Shown piece by piece: positions 48,780 through 57,749 of a DNA stretch of 64,000 nucleotides; within the stretch, counting starts at the first letter, position 1, and every line of letters begins with the position of its first letter. Location: assembly GCA_977006965.1 (NCBI GenBank), contig OZ345361.1, forward strand, positions 620,001 through 684,000, read 5' to 3'. The stretch comes from Phymatolithon calcareum. Taxonomy: Eukaryota > Rhodophyta > Florideophyceae > Hapalidiales. The position numbers and the translations under genes were made by a program. The notes beneath the pieces are model-generated. The model was given only the letters and a program-made list of their open reading frames with translations, made no database searches and was not told where the DNA came from.

Positions 48780-49080
48780 CCATAGTTGGTTCATCCTAGA
48801 ATTCGACTTGGTAGCCAAGATGTGCGACAGAAAGATGAGCGTAGACAACTTCTGCCATACTGTCGCCCTTTTCGTCATTTGGTCCCACAACAGCTGTTCC
48901 AGTGCCGATGGCTCACACACAAGATCCTGTGCCACTTAATGGTACTGAAAAACTGGATGAGTTGCGAGATGCATGTACCGTGGAAGGATCTGGTGCCAAG
49001 GAGCTCAAATCCTGTGCAGAAGAAAAAATTACATTCCCAGGAGGTGCACGTAGTGCCACGAGATCGGATTCAATGACCAT
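48780..49080 (-). pseudogene. Decayed 5' copy of the 180-aa coiled-coil gene
   Basis: From 49080 leftwards the minus strand reads MVIESDLVALRAPPGN, against MAIDSDLAALQELKN in the gene starting at 39378. After frameshifts, near 48840 AVVGPNDEKGDSMAEVVYAH aligns loosely with ALLAGFDGDVSKSAKVAEVY. The upstream DNA (49081 onward) matches the gene's upstream region well, which supports orthology of the block. The copy stops where LINE-related sequence begins. Confidence 0.6.
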
Positions 49081-51194
49081 GACAGCTGTACTGGTTTAGT
49101 GACAATTATCTACTTTCTGAGAAAGGAGGTTCCTGTTAGTAAAGTTTAGAGTGCCTTTCGTTGCCGATGAGTACGTTTCCATGATCGGCTGTTTCACAAA
49201 ATCCGATTCTCGACGAATTCCCGCTACACTGGATTTTGAAATTAAAGCTTTTTTAAAATTGCTGAAAAAATCAACCAGAATTCTTCGTTATGACTATCTT
49301 ACGACACCTGCAGAGCAGGAAAAATTGCGGTGTTTGCAAGGACGCACGAGAAAAAGCAGCAGCTACAATTAAATGGCGACTGCTGGAATTCACCACAATT
49401 GTTATAATGATGCATGGGTTGAAGTTTTACTGTGAATCAGACAAGAAGTTAGCAACGTGTCTTATCCTCTACGGAGCTGATTGCGCCTTCTCTTCACTTT
49501 CACTCACAGAGGAAACATGGTTTACATCTTGACCTCTAACAATGAACCCATTCATAGATTGTAACAAACACCTGTCGCGAAAGATCCAACGACGCCACGG
49601 AGCACGGTAAGCGTTTTGTCACAGGAAAACCATAGTGCAGTAGTTCCGACTTAACACAGAGAACCCGGCCCATAACGAAGTTGTGTGTTCCTTGCTTCAA
49701 TGTACTTGCACAGCATGGCAGACAATGGATTCTCTTGCAAACGACATTGAAATCAAGATGTGCTGTCCATCATTGCTGCTTCAGGAAACAATGTTCATCA
49801 CAATGGTCTTCACATGTCACCCATTTGGTGTCACCCAATTGGGAGAAGACATAGAACACTTGCCATCAAGTGGACATTTGGAATGTTCCCTCCAATGAGC
49901 ACCTCCACCCTTATCGATCTCACCGGCCAATGTGGGAAAGATGTCGTCGAAGACGTGACAAATGGCCTCGCAAAGGACAGACTCTCCAAAGAGGACAGCG
50001 CCTGGACTAAGTGAGCACTCGACGAGCTCTTAACCATGTTTCAGGCTGTGGACAAGTAAGGACTGCTCGCAACTTGAAATCACCGCGTGACACAGGACAG
50101 GAGAGAAAATTTCCACTTCGAGGTCCCGAAGAAGACCAGAGGTGGGTTTTTGTACCGCACTAAATCGTGTTGCACCAACAAAAAAAGAACCCTTCTTTAG
50201 ACAGAATCCAGCCAAAACCTCTTCGCGCTAGGAAAGTTGCCTCAAGTGTCAGCAGATGCGTTGGTAACTTTTATATAAAAATCTACCTTTCTTCTTCATC
50301 CAATTGGGGATAACAATTTTCTCGGTATCGTGCTTTATGTGAGTCGTACTGTGAAACTCAGATACTGTACTTTACTCACCAACGCCACCAGCAGATTGCT
50401 CGCATACGAAAAGCTGGAGACTTATTCGTTCTGGTGGGCAACCTTACATGCGTCTATGCAGTGATGAGGGAAGTTATCGCTCGAGGCGCGACGAGTGTTT
50501 TGGACTGAGGAGAGGGCTCGTTCGTTACAAATTTTATCATTCCTTCAGAAGACCGATTCCTCGAGTGCATAGATATCGAAAATGGAATATGTTTCTGGGT
50601 CAGCGCGACGGATCTTGCCTTCAGCATCTTCCTTGTTCATTTCCTCGGGAGGGCGCTCATTCGATACATGTGTTGATACATGTTTCTAAAGTATTCAATT
50701 GTGCATGTCGCACAGATAATTAGTTAACACAGATATGTATGAGTCGGCGCAACTGTATATGTCCGCAACTCCGACAGTCCTCCCCTGATTGTACCATTCG
50801 CTTGTAAGTGCGAGGCATCCCAGCGACTCTGCTATTGTCACAGTCCATGGAGTAAGGTATTGAATATGAAAGTGCACTTCCTTGTTCAAAGGTACATTTG
50901 AAAAGATGGCGGGAGGACGAATTAAGAATGCCACGATATTTAGTTTCAGGTCACCTCAAGACCCCAATGCATGGATCTTCATTGTTCATCGACGAGGATC
51001 TCCCCAAAGCAACTAATTTCAAAAAGCTCCAACATGATGATAGCGAATTTCTACTTCGATTTACTATTGCATAGCGCAAGAATATGAAGGAACGGATTAC
51101 GAGAGAGAGCGCCGATTGCTGCGGACTATATTTTACTAAGCGGAAGGGATTTTTACCGCTTGGTGACCCTGAAATGACATGCGGGGGATGCTGT
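49081..51194. repeat. Duplicated non-coding block, copy 2
   Basis: Counterpart of 39379-41006 and 41765 onward. It carries its own 457-bp insertion at 49844-50300 and lacks the hAT element of copy 1. Comparison of the two copies therefore dates both insertions after the duplication. Confidence 0.85.
49844..50300. mobile_element. 457-bp insertion with 8-bp target duplication
   Basis: CAATTGGG occurs at 49836-49843 and 50301-50308. The paralogous block reads CTCCAATTGTGGATAACAAT at about 40140-40160, one copy and no insert. The ends (AGAAGACATAG left; reverse strand GATGAAGAAG right) are not clear inverted repeats, so an unusual or decayed hAT-like element is likely. No ORF of note inside. Confidence 0.75.
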
Positions 51195-51715
51195 CTGGGT
51201 GTTGCGCCCACTGCATATCTTTTCCCCTTGCTGCCCCATTCCCGGACACGACAGCAAGGTGAAGTCTGTAATGAATGCCGTAAGCGCTTTTGTTTTTCGC
51301 GGCTGTACGCCACGAACTTGATCGCGATCCACATAGAACGCCGAATCAGAGGCCTGCGACTCTAGTTGCCTTCTCTAGTGTCAATGTGCCGGAAATTTAC
51401 CTCAATTGAGGGAACGAGAATTATTTAATTTTTTGCTCATGAAAGTTACTCGCTATCAAGCGCATCAACAGCGCCAAGCTCATAGATGTCTTCAGCATGC
51501 TTAGTGAAGCAGTTTCTAACAGTAGAAATATCGCAAATGTATATTGTGGCACTATCAAGCTTATTACATTGTGAGAACACAATGGTCGAGGTCTTGCATT
51601 CAAACTCTGCAGTTGTTTTGCACAACAAAATTAGTTCAAGTTCCCCAAGGTGAAGCACAGACAACTCGCACTGCAGTATGCCTGCGGAAGATTCCCATAG
51701 GTGTCAACAACAAGT

Positions 51716-51892
51716 ATGGCCGAAGAATTCGGCACAAGAGCCAGAGAGCATATGGAGACCCTTGAAAGCACGCTAGCAGGGTACGACCTAGAAGGAGAAA
51801 AACGACTAGAAGCAGAAAAGGCCCTAGATGAGCTCTTAGTATTTAGCAAAACACTCATAGAACGCATGGAGAACGAAGAAGGCCTGTATTGA
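51716..51892 (+). CDS. Small helical ORF sharing its tail with a remnant at 30 kb
   Basis: 58 codons from ATG 51716, highly charged and helical (TRAREHMETLESTLAGYDLE then EKALDELLVFSKTLIERMEN) ending EEGLY. The same ending, diverged, closes the remnant at 30001-30174. It lies inside the inner element at 51376-53786, so it may be a transposon accessory ORF or a captured gene end. Expression is unknown. Confidence 0.4.
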   Translation: MAEEFGTRAREHMETLESTLAGYDLEGEKRLEAEKALDELLVFSKTLIERMENEEGLY

Positions 51893-52534
51893 TACGTATA
51901 AGGCAAGGCAAAAAGCGGTCAAGTCCAAGCACCAGCAATCCTGTAGAGGACTGAGATAGGATTACTTTGAATCCTGAGTTTCTCGTCCGCGATTCTAGTG
52001 GGCGTTTCGTGAGCTGCACAAAGGTAGGTAGCATCAGAGGAAGCCTCGCCCATATCTTCGGAAGTCTGTGGGGCTTTTAAATAAACTTGAATAAAAAACA
52101 ACAACAAAAGTAGTCATCATGACCTCTGGAGTCATCCTTAGGGGTAACGTGGCGCCCAACACTGCTCTCGAATGCACATGTACGCTCTGGCGCGACTGAA
52201 CGTCCACAAGTAATGCGCGTGTCAAATGCTATCGATGACTTGCTCTCCCGGCACTTCACGAAACCTTCACTGCATCATGTGCTTCTGAAACTCTGCATGG
52301 TCACCAGAGAATAACAGCCAACTAACAACCTAGAAAATCGCCAGAAGAGTTAGATGGCCCCTATGAACTATAGGCGCATTTGCTGAATCACTGCAGAGTC
52401 AGCACTCACCAAGTATGAATCCACACATGCAATGCGCCTTATACCGGCATACGCGGCCACAAGACAGCACAGAACTGCCATTCCGAGGGCCATCTTGCCT
52501 TCAAAATCTCTTTCACACAGTGTGCTTTCTGTGG

Positions 52535-52789
52535 TCACTCGTGGGATCGACATAATCTTGACCGAGGTGACCAGCGGTACTGCGCAGAGTACATGTCGCC
52601 TAATTCACTTGATTGCACTCTGAATGAAATCAGCCGGAGGTATTCGGCCACCGGCATCCCTGTTTTGGGAGAAGAAGGGCCGGGGAAATACTTTTTCGGC
52701 CTGATAGACTTCCAGAAAGCGCTCTCAGCGCCGAACTCAACTCTTGCCATGAGGACGAGTATTTCGAAAAACTTAATAGGCTCTGTCAC
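52535..52789 (-). pseudogene. PiggyBac-like transposase fragment
   Basis: 84-codon frame with FFEILVLMARVEFGAESAFW and TGMPVAEYLRLISFRVQSSE, comparable to the region before the first catalytic Asp of DDE_Tnp_1_7 transposases. The frame then ends, and the rest of the catalytic domain is not visible nearby. Tentative. Confidence 0.4.
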
Positions 52790-53083
52790 TGTAGTCTCTT
52801 TTCGCTCCTTTCTTCTCAGCTTAGCGGACGTCTAAGCAGCAAGTTTTCGCACGTAACTTGGGGAAACATCGTCACCATGCAATCGTACTTCGAATGAAGT
52901 CCAATACCACAATTCTCGGATAAGAAGTCTCCGTTTAGAGTGCGAAGTTTCCACAACTGAGAGTAAAATCGTCACTAAAACGGACATAGAACTTCCGCTT
53001 GTACATTGGCACCCAATGAGCGCACGTATTCGGCTCGCGGTCGGGCGTGATGACATCAAGTGGTCTCAAGGGGCCTGTAAGAC

Positions 53084-53671
53084 TTAGGCGAGAGTGCTCG
53101 GAAGAGGGAGTTTAGAGCTTCTGAAGGTTCTATCGAAGCTTGTGTGCCCTTCTGAGGAGCATGTGATCGCGACTGTAGTCGATAAACAGGCGTTTCGTGA
53201 TGAATATTGGCAAGGATGAACACTGTAAGCAGGCCTGGGCGGTACCGCGCTTTGCCGGTGTTGGCTCGGTTCAAGCTGCTCAGCGTCTGGAATGTCATCG
53301 TCAGCGTTCTCTGCCTTGAAGTTGACAATGTGGACTATCTTAATCTTAGTCTTCTTCAATGGATGGCGAATCAGAACCCACTTCACGCGATATGACATGC
53401 TAGCGCGACCATTGATTTTTTCCCCGAGTACATTCTGAACCATACTACTCACCTTTTTTGACTTCGAAATAGCTCCGTATAGTCTGGAGCACTCTGCAAG
53501 ACCGCTTACCGATGCTGCCTTGGCGTGTACTGATGTACCGACGGCGCGCGGCCGGTGTTTTTCTCCTGGAATTGCAGGTCTGGTACTTTTGCGTGGCCAA
53601 CATATTTTCGTTGCTAGCGCCGAACGAAGCGAATTTAAGGTAGTAGTGTGGATACTCCTCACACAGAACAC
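53084..53671 (-). pseudogene. Unassigned transposon ORF, upstream part
   Basis: 195-codon frame in the same orientation as and upstream of the PiggyBac-like fragment. The segment NGRASMSYRVKWVLIRHPLK then IKIVHIVNFKAENADDDIPD looks like a small beta-barrel (chromo/SH3-like) domain followed by an acidic linker, common at the N-terminus of algal and oomycete transposases. The last 60 codons look random. No full protein is present. Confidence 0.4.
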
Positions 53672-54144
53672 AGCCCCGCCTTTCCGAACATGGCGCGAAG
53701 AGACTGTTCCGCATTCTTTTCACAAGTTTTTATGAGCTTTTAAATCGCCCCTCAATTGAGGGGGTCCGGCACATAGACACTAGATGATCCGCTGGGCCAC
53801 ACGTGGAATGTGTCCCATGCGCATGTAGAAGTTTTGTTTTTCGCTTTGATAGTAGTACATAAGATAGTTTGTCCCTTCCTCTTAGTAAAGGAAGGTGGAC
53901 GTTTCTGGATTCCGGCTCGAGTGCTTGGATCCTACACACAACAAACCTGTGAATCCCCTCGACCACGTGGAGTCGAAGACTTTCCACCCTTTTCTAACGA
54001 CTCTTCGTCGCCGTGCAAGCTTCTCTCTCTTTCTTTCCTCACTTCAGTCATTCATTCTTTTTGTCTCTCCCGCACTTTTTCTCTGCTCCGGTCTTCTCTG
54101 ACCAGTGTAGCGTCGGGTTCTTGTGAGGCTTGAGCTACACTGGG

Positions 54145-55950
54145 GCTCATGCCTGGCGCTTCCCATTGCCAAAATACCAAATGCAGTCCGCCGAAGTGAC
54201 GTGGCTCATGCAAGGGATTTTTGATTCTAGAAGGTGTACAGTTGGGTGAGTTAATGCGCGATGTTTAGGCCGGAGTCAAGGGACGGGCGACTGGGACTGA
54301 CGGAAAAGATTACTGCTGAGAGTGCAAGTCGGCAAGCGCATATATCCGCTTGTCGACTTGCGAGATTCCAGGTGAGCTTTGCGCGGATTACACAACCCAT
54401 TTGCATCTTGTCTTGCATTCTCCAATTGCACTTAGCATTCTGAACCAATGGCGTAGGCGTTGCATGTACCATAGCTACGAGCTCCTGGATTGCACAGGAA
54501 GCATAACGTCAGGCGAGTAAGTAGAGTATCTCTTTCGGAAAGAAAACGGGTTCGCACATATCCCTTTCTGCTCCCTCGAAGATCCGTCAACAACAAAATG
54601 ATGCACATTAACGGACTCGCACTTAATTCATGGCGGAAAATGCAAGATAACGGATGACATGTGGTTGCGGGACGACGCGAAATAGCAAGCCGCAGCACTG
54701 TACTCATCGATTTTCTTCTCCGATCCTAATAGTGGAACGGGTCAGAACCCAGTCGCATCGATGCGCTGCAAGACAAGGTTGCAAAAGTCTGTCGACACGA
54801 AACAATAAAAAGCAAAATTACTACGACAGACTATCTCCCAAGTACTGCTTCACTTGAAGTTGAGACAGGCGCTTGTCGGACAGTCCGATTCACTGGGACA
54901 GTCCAAACCACAGGGGCTCAGGGCTGGGACCAGGACTGGGACCAGGACTAGGTGCAGTGAATTGATAATCCCCAGATGACGGTCTTGCACGCGTGACTAT
55001 TGGCACTGTGATCGCAACAATTATGACCACAATGATTACAGGGACAAGCACTGCAGCGCATATTTTCTTCTTGTTCTTGGACTTCTGATGTCGACTGGCC
55101 TCCACAACTTCCTCACCGACTTCCTTGACATTCTCCTTGACCCTTTGCACGTTATATTCGACGTCGTTGATGAGCGTTTGCTGCACCTCGACCAAAATAG
55201 TCATATCGCGAAACATTTGATTGAGGTCGGCTATACTCTTGACGAGTTGTTGGATATCAGCGTTTCTCGCATGGATATCTGCAATTTGATGACGCATTTC
55301 CGACGAGTCTCTATCACCAAGCACAGATTCAAGTTGATCGCCGTTGCGCAGAGCTGCATCGACGGCACGCTCGCTAGCGTTGGGGTTTACATCGAGCACA
55401 GCCTGTTTCAAGCCGGCTGTAAGCGACGCTTTGTGCGATTCATTCGCTTTCGCAAGACGACCGGTCACGGCAATGAAGTCCTTACCCAGCTTAATGTAGC
55501 GGACAAGGCGAGTACGCACTGTGGCAGGTCGACTGGAATTCTCCGCCGCGAATGAACGATTGTCGTCGGCCATCTTTTCCAGACGACGGCGTACTGAATG
55601 CAGTTGTGTTTCAACATTCTCGAGTTCGTCAGTGCTAGAGGCCGCACTGCCAATATAGCGTGAAGCGGAGACACTTGAAATGATTCCATCTGCCCAGGTA
55701 AGAAGTTTTTCGATGGCGGTAGATTCCTGGTTGAAATCTTGATGAAGGCGTTCGGATTCTTCGTCCAGACCGGCCTCGATATCCGTCTGCACTATGGCCG
55801 TGGAAGAACGTTCGCCGCTTTGCAAATCTGCCAGATGGTCCGTCATCGCGAGGGATCTTGTTTTCTGCAGCGTGGGTGAAGAACAGTACTGTTCATTCCT
55901 TTCCGGCTTGCCTTAAATAGGTGCAGCATGCTTCCGGCATATTAGAAAAT
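54145..55950. repeat. Syntaxin-containing duplicated block, copy 2
   Basis: Counterpart of 41790-43570. The left part contains a 38-bp inverted repeat at 54324-54361 (GCAAGTCGGCAAGC...GCTTGTCGACTTGC), where copy 1 has only one arm. The coding part is very close to copy 1, with long identical runs in the first two thirds of the gene. Confidence 0.85.
54890..55846 (-). CDS. Qa-SNARE syntaxin, paralogue 2
   Basis: 318 aa, nearly identical to paralogue 1 over the N-terminal 200 residues. SNARE motif LVKSIADLNQMFRDMTILVE then VQQTLINDVEYNV with zero-layer Gln; the stretch VKEVGEEVVEA lacks the proline of paralogue 1. A membrane span (AAVLVPVIIVVIIVAITV) is followed by a lumenal tail extended by Pro-Gly-Pro-Ser repeats and ending WFGLSQ. 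The tail is the most divergent part among the three copies. Frame intact. Confidence 0.9.
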   Translation of the reverse strand: MTDHLADLQSGERSSTAIVQTDIEAGLDEESERLHQDFNQESTAIEKLLTWADGIISSVSASRYIGSAASSTDELENVETQLHSVRRRLEKMADDNRSFAAENSSRPATVRTRLVRYIKLGKDFIAVTGRLAKANESHKASLTAGLKQAVLDVNPNASERAVDAALRNGDQLESVLGDRDSSEMRHQIADIHARNADIQQLVKSIADLNQMFRDMTILVEVQQTLINDVEYNVQRVKENVKEVGEEVVEASRHQKSKNKKKICAAVLVPVIIVVIIVAITVPIVTRARPSSGDYQFTAPSPGPSPGPSPEPLWFGLSQ

Positions 55951-57749
55951 AGGGGTGATGTTCATGAAGAGAAGTGTGTCAACGAAGATTATACACTGAT
56001 CCTACAGCGGCTGATTGGGGACTGCACTGTACTGTATCTACTGTAGTAATGTGCTAACCTCACTAATCCAATTCAGTACAGTAGGCCTAGCCGCACCGCC
56101 TCAAAAAGTGGCGCTTCGACAGTCTGAGGCGCCTCATGGCGCTCATAAAATAGTGCATAAAGCGCGTCTACGAAACGACTCAAATTCTTTTTGAAAAGAG
56201 GCGTTGTATCATGGATACAGAGAAGTACTGTGCTTCATAAAGGCACTGATTGTATGACACGCAAAGGTAAATCCGCACAGGAAGCGTCCTTTGATCCCGA
56301 AAAATGGATGGACTGTGCCAATCGATTCTCCATGGTGGCGCATGGGTCTGCAAACGATGGATGCTGATCCTGAAGCATCACTTTTTGCATCACCTTCAAC
56401 GCATGCGCTGCGGCGTTTTTTGGAGCCTGCAAGCAATTGCCGCCGCCTTCCTCTCTTTGTCATGGGCGTGACCCATGCCACCATGAACGGTCTCCTTGGT
56501 CCGCTTCTATCCGAGCTCCGAACACCCGCAAACTTTTGCCATCATTGAAATACCCACCCGAAAATCAACATTACGCCCCATTCCCAACACGGCAGCCTAA
56601 CGCGTGAGAGCACCGCCAGCACAATAGCCATGCATATTCGGTTTCATTTTCGACGATGACCCACTGCATAGCTTTCCAGCGACAGCTCTGCCCTCTCGTC
56701 CCATGTTGAGCATATCAGCTTTGTTCTAATCCTCGCCCCACCTTCTTCCATGTGCGTGGGCTTTATTCGCTAAGCCAATTTGTCCAACCTGCAAACCAAA
56801 CCGAACCGAAGCTGCACGGCGTTGCGCCAATTCGCGTAAAGGAATGACTGAGTTCGTGATCGTCCGCGTGTCCGCATGCGCTTGGCGCGCAGGGTCCTTT
56901 CAGCCGAACAGTGCTTCATCCGTATTTTGTTTTTTTCAAATGCAGAGGGATAACACCGTTCATTCACACCGACAACAGGCCGCGGCCGCGACTACAGCAT
57001 TGTGTGGTGCGCTTCGCACTGCCCCTAGGCACTGCCCGAATGTCTCAATTGACCAGTTTCAATACGCAATTGTACGACCGGGTTGACTTATTTGGGCGCC
57101 GCATACGAATGTGGGCATACTGAAAAGGATGAGCATGAAGGCATGCGCGATGTACATGTTGTCAGCAACGACCGCGGAGCCCGGAATTGAAACATAGAAG
57201 CTGCGGCTGAGGCGATGCTAATGGCGTGTAGGGGAAGCAGAGACTGTGGTTTTTCGGTTTTCGAAAAAGTTTGGTGAGAAGCCTAGTCAGCTTGTGTGAC
57301 AGGGAACTGACGGGTGATACAGATGGGAGGGGAATGGATGTTGTGAATGCCAAGATCATGATGTGACAGAAGACGAACGGAGTATACTTGTCTAGCCGAA
57401 CCTCCGCACGAATAAAAATATTCATGACATTCATCCAGATTGCAATCTGCTGTACCAGCAGCACTGAGCTTTGCGGATATTTGTATTGGGAGAAAATGCT
57501 AATCGCCTCTGCGCATTAAAAAGTGAGAGTTGGCAACCGCTGGTGATGCCAGAGCTCCGTTAAGCTGTGTATCTCATGCAGTGCCGTGCTTGCCCACTAT
57601 ATCCGACGACAGATAACGCTGCAAACCTGCTGTTCCCGGTGGGCCGGCTAGGCACTCCTACGTTCCCCATTGCCGATAATTAGATATTAAGTTTACTGTG
57701 CGCTGAGCCTGAAGATTACAATGTTCTATTGGCTCTGGCTATTTGAGAT
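55951..57749. other. Intergenic region between syntaxin copies 2 and 3
   Basis: 1.8 kb without a recognisable gene. CACTGTACTGTATCTACTGT near 56026 and CAGTACAGTAGGCC near 56074 hold four TACTGTA/TACAGTA motifs within 60 bp. A few frames of 60-100 codons exist on both strands but none resembles a known protein or shows biased composition. Confidence 0.5.

Larger units (their letters stand above)
51376..53786. mobile_element. Inner element with short inverted ends and transposase fragments
   Basis: TCTAGTGTCAATGTGCCGG at 51376 recurs inverted near 53768-53786, each followed inward by the palindrome CCTCAATTGAGG. Reverse-strand frames inside look like pieces of a transposase. 53084-53671 contains KVSSMVQNVLGEKINGRASM then SYRVKWVLIRHPLKKTKI, and 52535-52789 contains IKFFEILVLMARVEFGAESA followed by FWKSIRPKKYFPGPS and AQYRWSP. 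The latter pattern resembles the N-terminal part of PiggyBac-type (DDE_Tnp_1_7) transposases. The frames are broken and no TTAA duplication was seen, so the family assignment is tentative. Confidence 0.5.
51200..54139. mobile_element. 2.94-kb composite insertion in copy 2, flanked by CTGGG
   Basis: Copy 1 of the block is continuous across this point (TGTTTGGCACTCATGCCTGG at 41782-41801). In copy 2 the left part ends CTGTCTGGG (51199) and the right part resumes CTGGGGCTCATGCCTGG (54140), so 2.94 kb was inserted. The insert begins TG, ends CA and is flanked by CTGGG on both sides (51195-51199, 54140-54144), as for LTR-type integration, but no LTR pair or gag/pol was found. It encloses a second element (51376-53786) and transposase fragments. 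Confidence 0.65.

Noticed and set aside
48471-48935. 154-codon minus-strand frame considered as reverse-transcriptase sequence
   Set aside because: Its right half overlaps the decayed copy of the coiled-coil gene and its left half is out of frame with the better thumb-like frame, so it is not a single ORF.
51725-51740. GAATTCGGCACAAG, resembling a cDNA-library EcoRI adaptor
   Set aside because: One mismatch to the adaptor and embedded in sequence whose tail is related to another genomic locus; most likely chance.
56291-56548. 85-codon plus-strand frame between syntaxin copies 2 and 3
   Set aside because: No domain, no compositional bias and no paralogue in the window; indistinguishable from chance open frames of this GC content.
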